This document shows positions 21,833 through 29,820 of a stretch of 64,000 nt of DNA, piece by piece (position 1 is the stretch's first letter; each line of letters opens with the position of its first letter). The position numbers and the translations under genes are program-made. A model generated the notes under the pieces. The model was not told the origin of the DNA, did not search any database, and was given only the letters and a program-made list of their open reading frames with translations. Origin of the DNA: Microbulbifer sp. HZ11 (GTDB taxonomy: Bacteria; Pseudomonadota; Gammaproteobacteria; Pseudomonadales; Cellvibrionaceae); assembly GCF_000708675.1 (NCBI RefSeq), contig NZ_JELR01000005.1, forward strand, positions 302,177 through 366,176, given 5' to 3'.

Positions 21833-22099
21833 TTAGGCGGCCAGCTTCTTGATCTGGGCATTCAGGCGGCTCTTATGGCGAGCGGCCTTATTCTTGTGAA
21901 TGATGCCCTTGTCGGCCATGCGGTCGATAACCGGCACAGCAGCCTCGTAGGCAGTCTTGGCTTTTTCCGCATCACCTGCATCAATGGCCGCAACTACCTT
22001 TTTGATGTAGGTGCGCACCATGGAGCGCAGGCTGGCGTTGTGATTGCGGCGCTTTTCGTTCTGGCGCGCGCGTTTCTTCGCTTGGGGTGAGTTGGCCAC
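21833..22099 (-). CDS. rpsT: 30S ribosomal protein S20
   Basis: An 88-residue basic S20, which binds the 5' and 3' minor domains of 16S rRNA. The sequence [20 protein letters not shown] and the ending [15 protein letters not shown] identify it. The start is a GTG at 22099, preceded by AGGAG. An upstream ATG in frame would add 23 residues unlike any S20. E. coli rpsT also uses a non-AUG start (UUG), tied to autoregulation, so the weak start may be functional. In relatives it is divergent from murJ; here the pds genes lie between. Confidence 0.95.
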   Translation of the reverse strand: MANSPQAKKRARQNEKRRNHNASLRSMVRTYIKKVVAAIDAGDAEKAKTAYEAAVPVIDRMADKGIIHKNKAARHKSRLNAQIKKLAA

Positions 22100-22269
22100 C
22101 GGTTGCTCCTGTCTGGAATCTGTAAAATCTCGAACAATCGGGCCGGGGGCCCGTTTGGGACGCGACATTATCCCCAGCGTTGGTTGTTTGTCAACCGCTT
22201 GGGGTGCCAGTTTGTGACCACCTGGGCGGGGGTGGATACGCCTCGATGGTTTGCCTGATGTAAAACCCT

Positions 22270-22336
22270 GTCATGCCGGACTTGATCCGGCATCCAGCTT
22301 CGTGGCACTGGATTCCGGGTCAGGCCCGGAATGACG
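22270..22336 (+). repeat. REP-like imperfect palindrome, copy 1
   Basis: A 67-base element made of two hairpins, GTCATGCCGGA...TCCGGCAT and ATTCCGGGTC...GGCCCGGAATGAC, separated by CCAGCTTCGTGGCACTGG. A near-identical copy lies inverted at 50623-50690. Such 'TCATGCCGG/CCGGAATGA' elements are widespread in proteobacteria. Confidence 0.88.
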
Positions 22337-22351
22337 AAGTGGTGGTTCATC

Positions 22352-22380
22352 GTAGGGTGGATAAGCGCAGCGCATCCACC
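22352..22380 (+). repeat. GTAGGGTGGAT repeat, copy 1
   Basis: A 29-base imperfect palindrome in which GGTGGAT pairs with ATCCACC around AAGCGCAGCGC. It ends one base before the pdsS stop codon. Identical copy at 33611-33639; inverted, shortened copy at 50577-50600. Confidence 0.88.
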
Positions 22381-22381
22381 A

Positions 22382-24442
22382 CTAACGCGGCAAAAGCAAG
22401 GTAAAGATGACACCGCGCCCGTCTTCCCGGTTTGCCGCCTTAAGCTCCCCCTGATGGAAATCCGCGATCAATCGCGCAATATGTAACCCCAGCCCCAGGT
22501 GCCCCGCCTTGCCGCCGTCGTTGCGCACCGACACCAGTGAGTCAAACAGCTTCTGCCCGAACCCTTCCGGCAGTAGCGGGCCGTCATTGCTGACGCTGAT
22601 GTGGTAGGCCCTGGTGGTGGTTTCCAGTTCAAACTGGATTTCGCTGTCCTCCGGGGCAAAGCTCACCGCGTTATCGGCAAGCTTATCCAGCAGCTGCGCC
22701 AGCAACTCGGGGGCGCCGTAATAGAGCTGGGGGCCGTCCGGGCTTTGCAGGCTAAAACGATGTGATGGATGCGCGTCCGCGTAACTTTGGGTAAGCAGTT
22801 GCAAAAGGTCGTGCAGGTCAAATTCTTCCCTGTCTGCTTGGCTGATGCTCGCTTCCAGGTGATTGGCAGCGGACAGTGCGTTGAGGATCGAGGACAGCCG
22901 TGCACCACCTTCCGCGGCGCGTTCGGCGTAGCGCCGGCTATCGCTGTCCAGTTCGCCGGCGGCCAAGTTGTCCAGGGAGGAGCGCATTACCGCCAGAGGG
23001 GTGCGCAATTCGTGGGAGAGTTTGCTGGCCAGGCTGCGCAGATATTGGTGGTAGTGGTCCAGCTCGCTCAGCAGGCTGGCAAAGGCCCGGTTCAGGGCGC
23101 CCAGCTCATCGTTGAGGATGGGCCTGGGGAAGCCGCCGCGCAGGCGACCGCTGGCGTCTACCGCCGTCTGCGCGGCCTTGTGCAGTTTGCGAATGCGCCA
23201 GGACAGCCAGCTGGCGTAGCCGAGCAGGAGTAGCAGAACCAACCCTGCGGCACTCGCGGTGGTGAGCCACAATCGGCGTGCGGCGGACTCGGTGAGTGAT
23301 TGCAGGGCGCTGGTGGACTGGGCGGTGATTACCCGCCCCAACAGCGGGCGCTCGATAATGTTGTCGGCGCGGGTGACCACCGGCACGCTGACTGCGCCAA
23401 TGCGTTCGTCACTGCGGGAGCCCGTGTAGCCCGAGGGGGCAGCGAACCACTGGCTGGCCGTTTCCCGATTCTGTGTCAATGTCTCGGGGAGGTGGTTGTC
23501 GGGTAGTGGCGGCAATGCTCCGGTGGCGAGCACCTGGCGATAGAACCAGTCTCTTAGCCAGCCGTAGCCTCCAGGTGTATTTTCGTCGAGTTCGTGCCGG
23601 TGCCAGTCGCGACCGGTGCGAGCCAGTAGAAACCCTTCCTGATCGACCACTGTCAGCTGGAGTTCCGGGCGTGCGAAGTGCTCCAGTTCCTGTTGCAGTA
23701 CCGGCAGGGGCTCTACAAGAGTGCCCGGCCGGCCATCGGTGGGCAGGGTGCCGGCGATACGTGCCGGTATGCCGCCGTCGCTGCGTTCTCGGTCCAGTAT
23801 CCGCACGGCCAGCTCACCGTTACTGAGGGTAGACGGCATTGTCAGTTCCAGCTGGTAGCCTTGTGGTGAGGCGGCCCAGCGTCCACGAATTCGCAGCTCC
23901 CGTTCGTACTTCCCGCGCCTTGGGTTATACCACATAGCCTGTACCGGGCCCTGGCTCGCTACCGGCAGGGTGTATTGCTGTTGCGCTGTGTAAAGCTCAA
24001 TGGTATCGCCGTTGGATACGCCGGGGACGCGAGGATCCCGGTAGCTGGGGGTTGTGTCTTGTGCTGTGAGCAGCAGATAGATCTGGCTGCCGCGCCTGCC
24101 CAGGGTAATGCGCGCCTGTGGGTTGCCCCGTTGGTCCTCGAGGACGCGCGGGGGGAGGCCTTGCGCACGCCACTCCTCTCCGTAGCCGTCCAGGACCGGC
24201 GCCTGCCGGAGAGGGTTGAGGTACAGCTGCGCACCCGGGGGGCGCCCGGTGCGTCTGGAATCGGGCGCAATCAGTTCCGGCGCGCTGGCCAGGCGTGCGG
24301 CAATTGCATTTGCCGTTGCTTCCAGTGTTTGCATCTGCCCCTGACTCAGGGCCTCGTCCACCTGGCGCAGGTACTGGCACCCCGCCCAGGGTAGGGCAAG
24401 CGTACACAGGCTGAGCAGGACTAGCTGGCTGCGAAGCTTCAT
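22382..24442 (-). CDS. pdsS: Sensor histidine kinase of the proteobacterial dedicated sortase system
   Basis: A 686-residue membrane histidine kinase. Helix 1 is at residues 5-20. A long periplasmic region of about 370 residues follows, then a second helix (TTASAAGLVLLLLLGYASWL), a HAMP-like linker and the H-box KLSHELRTPLAVM with His477. The ATPase core shows LADNAVSF and GHLGLGLHIARLI. The periplasmic part (about residues 75-165) reads like a CBM9/DOMON-type beta sandwich (LDGYGEEW, IYLLLTAQD, NGDTIELYT). Length, layout and the adjacent response regulator plus OmpA gene match the PDS set. Assignment is by resemblance and context. Confidence 0.75.
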   Translation of the reverse strand: MKLRSQLVLLSLCTLALPWAGCQYLRQVDEALSQGQMQTLEATANAIAARLASAPELIAPDSRRTGRPPGAQLYLNPLRQAPVLDGYGEEWRAQGLPPRVLEDQRGNPQARITLGRRGSQIYLLLTAQDTTPSYRDPRVPGVSNGDTIELYTAQQQYTLPVASQGPVQAMWYNPRRGKYERELRIRGRWAASPQGYQLELTMPSTLSNGELAVRILDRERSDGGIPARIAGTLPTDGRPGTLVEPLPVLQQELEHFARPELQLTVVDQEGFLLARTGRDWHRHELDENTPGGYGWLRDWFYRQVLATGALPPLPDNHLPETLTQNRETASQWFAAPSGYTGSRSDERIGAVSVPVVTRADNIIERPLLGRVITAQSTSALQSLTESAARRLWLTTASAAGLVLLLLLGYASWLSWRIRKLHKAAQTAVDASGRLRGGFPRPILNDELGALNRAFASLLSELDHYHQYLRSLASKLSHELRTPLAVMRSSLDNLAAGELDSDSRRYAERAAEGGARLSSILNALSAANHLEASISQADREEFDLHDLLQLLTQSYADAHPSHRFSLQSPDGPQLYYGAPELLAQLLDKLADNAVSFAPEDSEIQFELETTTRAYHISVSNDGPLLPEGFGQKLFDSLVSVRNDGGKAGHLGLGLHIARLIADFHQGELKAANREDGRGVIFTLLLPR

Positions 24443-24465
24443 GTCGGGGCGAGACTCATGACTTT

Positions 24466-25158
24466 TTATAGCTGCCAGCGATAGCCCATACCATAGGCGG
24501 TGCCTATGGCATCAAAGCTACTGTCGATGGTCTGGAATTTGCGGCGGATACGCTTTACGTGGGAGGTGATGGTGTTGTCGTCCAGCACTACCCGCGCGGC
24601 TTCCATCAGCTGGCTGCGGGATTTGACGTGGCCGGGCCGCTTGGCCAGGGCGTGCACAATCCAGAATTCCGTGACCGTGAGATCAACCGGCTCACCTTTC
24701 CAGTGGCAATGCAGTCGCGAGACGTCCAGTTCCAGGTCGCCTTGGGTAATGATTTCCTCATCGCCACCTTTCGACTGCATCACGCTCACCCGTCGCAGCA
24801 GGGCGCTGATGCGGGCCTGCATATGGGGGAGGGAAATATCTTTAGTGAGGTAGTCATCGGCCCCCAGGCGTAATCCCGAGATGATATCGAGCTCCGAGTC
24901 CCGTGCGGTCAGAAACAGAATGGGAAGTGTTGGCGCCATGGCGCGCAGCTCACGGCACAGCTCGAATCCGCCCTCGATCTCGGCGCCCAACCCTACATCA
25001 ATGACTGCCAGATCCGGCAGGCGTTGCTGGAATGCGGCGAGTGCGTCGGGGCGCGTATGGTACAGGTTGACCTGATAGCCGCTGCGGCGCAGGGCGTCGC
25101 GGTAGTTTTCCGCGATGGCGACTTCATCTTCGACAATGGCGATGGTGGGACTGCTCAT
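24466..25158 (-). CDS. pdsR: Response regulator of the dedicated sortase system (OmpR type)
   Basis: A 230-residue two-domain regulator. The receiver domain has the acidic pocket VEDE, the phospho-acceptor Asp in VIDVGLG, and LFLTARDSELD with Lys in DDYLTKD. The C-terminal winged helix ends in DDNTITSHVKRIRRKFQ and AIGTAYGMGYRWQL. The frame is open upstream, but the ATG at 25158 (MSSPTIAIVEDE) gives the family start. It ends 23 bp before pdsS and is presumably phosphorylated by it. Targets are unknown. Confidence 0.8.
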   Translation of the reverse strand: MSSPTIAIVEDEVAIAENYRDALRRSGYQVNLYHTRPDALAAFQQRLPDLAVIDVGLGAEIEGGFELCRELRAMAPTLPILFLTARDSELDIISGLRLGADDYLTKDISLPHMQARISALLRRVSVMQSKGGDEEIITQGDLELDVSRLHCHWKGEPVDLTVTEFWIVHALAKRPGHVKSRSQLMEAARVVLDDNTITSHVKRIRRKFQTIDSSFDAIGTAYGMGYRWQL

Positions 25159-25424
25159 GGACGTGTTCTTATGATTTCGGGCGAAAAAGCGGATAGTTGA
25201 TGTTCGATGCGGAAAAGCATGCCCGAAGTGGGGGAGGCAGGCAAAATTAACTGGCCGTGGGCCAACCGGCCCCCAGCGCAAAAAGGCGCGCAGCCTGAGG
25301 CATGGCGCGCAAGGTTACGGCTTACAGGGTCGCACTAGAGGTGCTCGGTGTAACTCGCCCGCTGGTTGCGGGCGCAGTGCACCGGTCGCCGCTGTATCAG
25401 AACGGAGACCGGTGTGGGTGGGGC
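25159..25424. other. 266 bp gap between pdsO and pdsR without a gene
   Basis: No convincing reading frame, terminator or promoter was found here. Short inverted repeats occur (for example GGCC...GGCC near 25255). The neighbours run in the same direction, so the gap is long for an operon. A lost gene is one possibility. Confidence 0.5.
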
Positions 25425-26135
25425 TTAGAAGGAGCCGGCGACTGTTGCCGGCATACCGAAGTGGATGTCCACCCGGCGCTCCAGGGCATAGGCGTCCAGA
25501 TCACCTTTACTGGCTTTGGATTGGCTGGCGCCAAGGGCGCGGCGTTCTATGCGCTCGGGAGCCACGCCGTAGGCTTCCAGGGTACGCTGCACACTCAGGG
25601 CCCGTTGATCGGAGAGTACATTGTTGTAACCGTCACTGCCGCGAGGGTCGGAGTGCCCTTCCAGGTGCACCTGCAGCTGTGGGTGTCGGTTCAGGAAGTC
25701 GGCCATGGCGGCAACCTGCTGCTCTTGAGCCTCCTGCAATTCGTCGTCGCCGGTTGTGAACAGCATCTGGAACTCCAGGCTTTCCAGAGCCAGTTCCTGC
25801 GCGTCGTTGGCGGACAGTCGCGCCGCATCCAGCTGCTGTGCGAGGTTACCCAGTTCGGTACGGCTTTCGGTGAGTTGAGTTGCGAGCATGTCTGCCTCTT
25901 CTGCTTGCTTGATCTGTTCGCCCAGCCAGGCCCCACCGAGGGCGCCGGCGATAAATCCGACCGGGCCTCCCACGGCGGCGCCCGCAACTGCGGCGCCGGT
26001 AAATACTGTGGCCTGCTTGGCCGGAGTCAGGGCAGAGCCCTGTAATTCTTTCTCGGTGTCAGTAGCGGCCTCGGCGGAAGCAATAGCATTCAGGGTCAGA
26101 GTGCTTACGGTTACTGCCATCAACAACGTTTTCAT
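25425..26135 (-). CDS. pdsO: OmpA-family lipid/peptidoglycan-binding protein of the sortase system
   Basis: A 236-residue exported protein. A signal peptide (MKTLLMAVTVSTLTLNAIASAEA) is followed by a glycine-zipper segment (AAVAGAAVGGPVGFIAGALGGAWLG). A coiled-coil-like stretch comes next, then a C-terminal OmpA domain with HLEGHSDPRGSDGYNNVLSDQRA and RRVDIHFG. The layout matches the sortase-associated OmpA protein PdsO. It should anchor to peptidoglycan from the outer membrane or periplasm. I start at the ATG 26135, which has AAGGA upstream, not at the ATG further out. Confidence 0.78.
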   Translation of the reverse strand: MKTLLMAVTVSTLTLNAIASAEAATDTEKELQGSALTPAKQATVFTGAAVAGAAVGGPVGFIAGALGGAWLGEQIKQAEEADMLATQLTESRTELGNLAQQLDAARLSANDAQELALESLEFQMLFTTGDDELQEAQEQQVAAMADFLNRHPQLQVHLEGHSDPRGSDGYNNVLSDQRALSVQRTLEAYGVAPERIERRALGASQSKASKGDLDAYALERRVDIHFGMPATVAGSF

Positions 26136-26333
26136 GATCGTGTTCCTTGCGATTGGATAGAAATGACTGCTCTTTGTTTCCGACCGGGTGTGTTTCCCGC
26201 TTCGGTTGAGTGTCATTTAAATCCCGCAAGGAGGCACTGGCGTGGCGCCTCTGGGGCAAATTCCGCAGCAATTATGGCGAAATGTGGCAATGGCCCCCGT
26301 GACTCAGTTCAGCCTCTTGGAGTAAGGCGTGCC

Positions 26334-26474
26334 TCAGTGCCCGCGACGCCGGTAGCGCGGATCCCGTGGTCGATCGATTCGAACCCGAACCCGCTGGGGG
26401 CGGGGGCCGATGGCGACCGCGGCGTACAAAAGTACTGCCAGGATCAGTGCGATTATCAACGCGTTGATGGTCAT
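26334..26474 (-). CDS. 46-residue single-pass membrane peptide
   Basis: A short frame from ATG 26474 to TGA 26334, with GGAGAGA upstream of the start. It encodes about 20 hydrophobic residues (MTINALIIALILAVLLYAAV) followed by a Pro/Arg-rich basic tail (IGPRPQRVRVR...RYRRRGH). It lies about 200 bp upstream of pdsO on the same strand. I do not recognise a family. The layout resembles the membrane-plus-basic tail of a sorting signal, but no sortase motif is present. The flanking parts of the 26136-26670 gap hold nothing else that I recognise. Confidence 0.5.
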   Translation of the reverse strand: MTINALIIALILAVLLYAAVAIGPRPQRVRVRIDRPRDPRYRRRGH

Positions 26475-26670
26475 TCCGTCTCTCCTCTATTGCCACTACT
26501 CCCTGTAGCGCGCCAACTGCTTAACCTGAGTATAGTTCCCTCTCGCGCCAAGCGTAGGGCCCCTTTTGGCACGCTGGAAGATTTGCTGCTCCAGACCAGA
26601 TGGCCGAGAAAGTGGATTGCGGTAGACTTGCCGGCCATTATGTAGCGATCACAAAGCAGGAATCAGGGAA

Positions 26671-28317
26671 GTGGCAGGATCTTCGCCAAATCAGACGCCT
26701 AATCCGCAGTCGGATTCTTCCGAGCAGGCACCACAGGCCCAAAAAGATAGTCCGCAAAGGGGGCTGTTGCGGGGAACCTCGGTGGTGGGCGGTGCCACTT
26801 TATTGTCGCGGGTAATGGGGTTGGCACGGGATATCGTTTTTGCCCGTCTCACCGGTGCCAGTGACGCCGCGGACGCCTTTTTCGTGGCGTTCAAGATTCC
26901 CAACTTCTTCCGTCGCCTGTTTGCCGAAGGGGCTTTTTCCCAGGCTTTTGTGCCGGTGCTTGCAGAGTATCGGCAGAAAGGCGGGCTCGCGGCGGTGCGG
27001 GAGTTGAATGACCGCGTCGCCGGTGCCCTGGGCGGTACCTTGTTACTGGTGACCTTGTTCGGAGTGCTTTGCGCGCCCTTGGTGACCGGAATCTTTGCGT
27101 TTGGCTGGTGGTGGGGGGGGAGTGAGCCGGCAAAGTTTGCCCTGGCCACCGACATGCTGCGGATTACCTTTCCCTATCTGATGTTGATCTCGCTCACCGG
27201 CTTTGCCGGGGCCATGCTCAACAGCTTCGACCGCTTCGCGATCCCCGCGCTGACGCCTGTGCTGCTCAACCTGGTTCTCATCGGCGCGGCCACCATCGCT
27301 GCCGGCTGGTTTGAGCCGCAGGTAATGGCGCTGGCCTGGGGGGTGCTGGCTGCTGGGGTCGTACAGTTACTCTTTCAGATACCGTTTTTGATGCAGCAGG
27401 GGCTGCTGCCAAGGCCCAAGTGGGACTGGCAGTATCCCGGGGTGCGTAAAATCCTGCGCTTGATGGCACCTGCCATATTTGGCGTATCTGTAACCCAGAT
27501 CAGTCTGGTGCTGGACACGGTGCTGGCGTCTTTCCTGCCCACCGGGTCTGTGACCTGGCTTTACTTCTCGGACCGCTTGGTCGAGCTGCCCCTGGGCGTT
27601 TTCGGGGTGGCCGTCGCAACGGTGATTCTCCCCAACCTGTCGCGCCAGCACGCCGGCGGTGATCCACAAAAGTTTCGCCACACCATTGACTGGGCATTGC
27701 GCAGCGTCACTCTGATAGCGCTACCTGCCGCGGTGGCGCTGTTTGTGCTGGCCGAACCGTTGCTTACCGTACTGTTCCAATATGGAAATATGACCCCGAG
27801 AGATATGGATATGGCGGCTTGGTCACTGCGTGCCTACACCTTCGGGCTGCTTTCGTTCATGCTGATCAAGGTGTTGGCGCCGGGTTACTTTGCCCGCCAG
27901 GACACGGCCACGCCGGTCAAGTTTGGCCTGGTCGCCATCGCCTCGAAGATGGTGCTGAGCTTTTTGCTGGTGATACCGCTCAATTACTACTTTCAGCTCG
28001 GTCATATGGGACTTGCCGCGGCGACCGCGGGTCAGGCGGCAATTAATGCATTCCTGCTCTACCGCGGACTGCGCCAGGGCGGTGTGTATGCGCCGGAGGC
28101 GGGCTGGCGTGGATTCCTGGCGCGGTTGGTACTGGCTAATCTGGCTATGGCGGGGGTATTGCTGGGTATTCTTCACTACTGGCCGGATTGGCATCTGTGG
28201 GTTTGGTGGGAGCGCGCCTGGCGGATGGCTGCCCTAGTTGCGGCGGGTGCTGCGACTTATGGGCTGATTCTGGTGGCGAGCGGCCTGCGGCTGCGACATT
28301 TTCGCGCGACTTCCTGA
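26671..28317 (+). CDS. murJ: Lipid II flippase MurJ
   Basis: MurJ moves lipid II across the inner membrane for peptidoglycan synthesis. The 548-residue protein has about 14 hydrophobic segments and MVF motifs: TLLSRVMGLARDIVFARLTGAS, FKIPNFFRRLFAEGAFSQAFVPV and LPLGVFGVAVATVILP. An N-terminal extension of about 30 polar residues (Ser/Gln/Pro) precedes the first helix. The start is a GTG at 26671 with AGGGAA close by. It is followed by ribF and ileS, as usual. Confidence 0.95.
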   Translation: MAGSSPNQTPNPQSDSSEQAPQAQKDSPQRGLLRGTSVVGGATLLSRVMGLARDIVFARLTGASDAADAFFVAFKIPNFFRRLFAEGAFSQAFVPVLAEYRQKGGLAAVRELNDRVAGALGGTLLLVTLFGVLCAPLVTGIFAFGWWWGGSEPAKFALATDMLRITFPYLMLISLTGFAGAMLNSFDRFAIPALTPVLLNLVLIGAATIAAGWFEPQVMALAWGVLAAGVVQLLFQIPFLMQQGLLPRPKWDWQYPGVRKILRLMAPAIFGVSVTQISLVLDTVLASFLPTGSVTWLYFSDRLVELPLGVFGVAVATVILPNLSRQHAGGDPQKFRHTIDWALRSVTLIALPAAVALFVLAEPLLTVLFQYGNMTPRDMDMAAWSLRAYTFGLLSFMLIKVLAPGYFARQDTATPVKFGLVAIASKMVLSFLLVIPLNYYFQLGHMGLAAATAGQAAINAFLLYRGLRQGGVYAPEAGWRGFLARLVLANLAMAGVLLGILHYWPDWHLWVWWERAWRMAALVAAGAATYGLILVASGLRLRHFRATS

Positions 28318-28351
28318 GTTGCGACGGTGCCCAGACGCCATGGAAATCCGG

Positions 28352-28357
28352 TATACT
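28352..28357 (+). promoter_or_regulatory. Candidate -10 box for ribF
   Basis: TATACT followed by GCGCCGC, 46 bp before the GTG start. This is another case of the -10 plus GC discriminator pattern. No good -35 box. Its position also argues against an upstream start for ribF. Confidence 0.4.
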
Positions 28358-28402
28358 GCGCCGCTTGATTTTGCAAGGGTGACGAAGGGTGGTGGAGGCG
28401 CT

Positions 28403-29380
28403 GTGACCGAGCAACGGGAGCTGATACGCGGGCTGCATAACCTGCGACCGCGACATCGGGGCTGTGTGGCCACCATCGGTTCATTTGACGGTGTACACCT
28501 GGGGCACCAGGCCATCGTCACTCAGCTGCGCGCACGTGCCACGGAACGCAGGTTACCCTCGGTCGCGATCGTCTTTGAGCCCCAGCCTCACGAGTATTTC
28601 TCCGGTGAAAAAGCGCCAGCCAGGCTCATGCGCTTCAAGGAGAAGGTACTGGCGTTGTTTGATGCAGGTGTAGATCGAGTGCTGTGCCTGCAGTTTAACG
28701 AGCGCCTGCGCAATCTCAGCGCTGAGGCGTTTGTCCAGCAGGTTCTGGTGGAAGGCCTTGATGTGCGCCATCTTGTGGTAGGGGACGACTTCCGTTTCGG
28801 CTGTGATCGCAGCGGCGACTACGCGCTGTTGCAGAAGGCGGGCGCGGAATCGGGTTTTAGTGTGGAAGACACCGCTACCCTGGAAGTCGCCGGTGAGCGG
28901 GTAAGCAGTACGCGCATCCGTGAAGCGCTGCAAAACGCAGATTTTGAGCTGGCCGAGCAGCTGCTGGGTAAGCCCTACCGGATCACCGGCCTGGTCGCCC
29001 GCGGCCGCGCCCTCGGGCGGCAACTGGGTGCGCCTACGGCCAATGTTCGGCTGCATCGCTACCGTTCGCCGCTGGTGGGGGTGTATACCGTCACCGCCAA
29101 GCGCACAAACGGCAGCCCCATGAGCGGCAGCTGCATGGAAGTGGCCGGAGTTGCCAATGTGGGTTTCCGCCCGACGGTAGAGGGCGAGGGTGCCAAGCCA
29201 TTGCTGGAAGTGCATCTGTTTGATTTCAGTGGCGACCTGTACGGCCGTGAAATTGCCGTCACTTTCTGCCACAAGTTGCGCGATGAAGAAAAGTTTGAGT
29301 CGCTGGATATTCTCAAACAGAAAATCGCTGACGACATCGAAAACGCAAAAGCATGGTTTGCGAATCGCAAAACACGCTGA
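28403..29380 (+). CDS. ribF: Bifunctional riboflavin kinase / FAD synthetase
   Basis: Makes FMN from riboflavin and FAD from FMN. The 325-residue protein has an N-terminal adenylyltransferase (GSFDGVHLGHQAIV, VVGDDFRFGCDRSGD, SSTRIREAL). The C-terminal flavokinase starts near residue 190 (GRALGRQLGAPTANVRL, GVANVGFRPTV). I choose a GTG at 28403 with GGAGG five bases upstream. An ATG 84 bases earlier would place the promoter-like TATACT inside the gene. No FMN riboswitch was seen. Confidence 0.94.
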   Translation: MTEQRELIRGLHNLRPRHRGCVATIGSFDGVHLGHQAIVTQLRARATERRLPSVAIVFEPQPHEYFSGEKAPARLMRFKEKVLALFDAGVDRVLCLQFNERLRNLSAEAFVQQVLVEGLDVRHLVVGDDFRFGCDRSGDYALLQKAGAESGFSVEDTATLEVAGERVSSTRIREALQNADFELAEQLLGKPYRITGLVARGRALGRQLGAPTANVRLHRYRSPLVGVYTVTAKRTNGSPMSGSCMEVAGVANVGFRPTVEGEGAKPLLEVHLFDFSGDLYGREIAVTFCHKLRDEEKFESLDILKQKIADDIENAKAWFANRKTR

Positions 29381-29435
29381 ACACAATTCAAAACCCCTTC
29401 GCATGGTTCGTAGTATTGATGCGTGATGCGAAGGT

Positions 29436-29540
29436 AAGGTGCCGGGGACGAGTTTTCAGGAACGTCGCGAACAGGAAGTTTGCGCCGCAGCGCCCAGGGA
29501 TGGGTTCACAGCGGTCCTGAAAACTCGTCCCCGGTGCCTT
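29436..29540 (-). repeat. Nested palindrome element C
   Basis: Arms 29436-29461 and 29515-29540 pair at 24 of 26 positions. The core is in the opposite orientation to A and B. On the minus strand it reads CGCTGTGAACCCATCCCTGG, then a second imperfect hairpin (GCGAACAGGAAGTTTGC on the plus strand). The arm sequence (GGGGACGAGTTTTCAGGA) is unlike that of A or B. Confidence 0.88.
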
Positions 29541-29606
29541 GCCGCCACCGAGCGAGTTTAACGGAGCCCCGGAGGTACCATCGGAGCTCTGTTTCCCTCG
29601 AGTGGC

Positions 29607-29718
29607 GCCGGAGCACTGGCTATCAGGTTTCAAAATCGCTGCGAGTACATCCATGTACGCTCCGTCGGTGACATCCTTGTCACCGACGGTTTTGAAACCT
29701 GATCCCCAGCACTCCAGC
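29607..29718 (+). repeat. Nested palindrome element D
   Basis: Inner arms ATCAGGTTTCAAAA (29622-29635) and its complement (29690-29703) are perfect. With outer sequence the arms extend to 29 bp with five mismatches (29607-29635 and 29690-29718). Core hairpins are GTACATCCATGTAC (29645-29658) and CGTCGGTGAC/GTCACCGACG with loop ATCCTT (29663-29688). It lies 66 bp after element C in the 440 bp ribF-ileS gap. The sequence between C and D may be a decayed third unit. Confidence 0.88.
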
Positions 29719-29820
29719 TTAAGTTTTAAGCCCAGTACTTCGTAAGTGTGATTCGCGAGCGAGGTATGTGGAGGCGTTAGAAGTGAATTACTCCCGAGCT
29801 ACAACCGAAGTAGATAGCCA

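Noticed and set aside
22168..22413. An 81-residue frame across the REP-like region
   Set aside because: It consists of translated repeat sequence and overlaps the pdsS stop; not a credible protein.
26217..26670. CRISPR, phage attachment site or integrase remnants in the larger gaps
   Set aside because: I looked for direct repeats with regular spacers, tRNA ends and integrase motifs throughout the intergenic regions and found none.
28319..28402. Upstream start for ribF
   Set aside because: It would include a promoter-like TATACT and adds residues unlike other RibF proteins; the GTG at 28403 has a GGAGG site.
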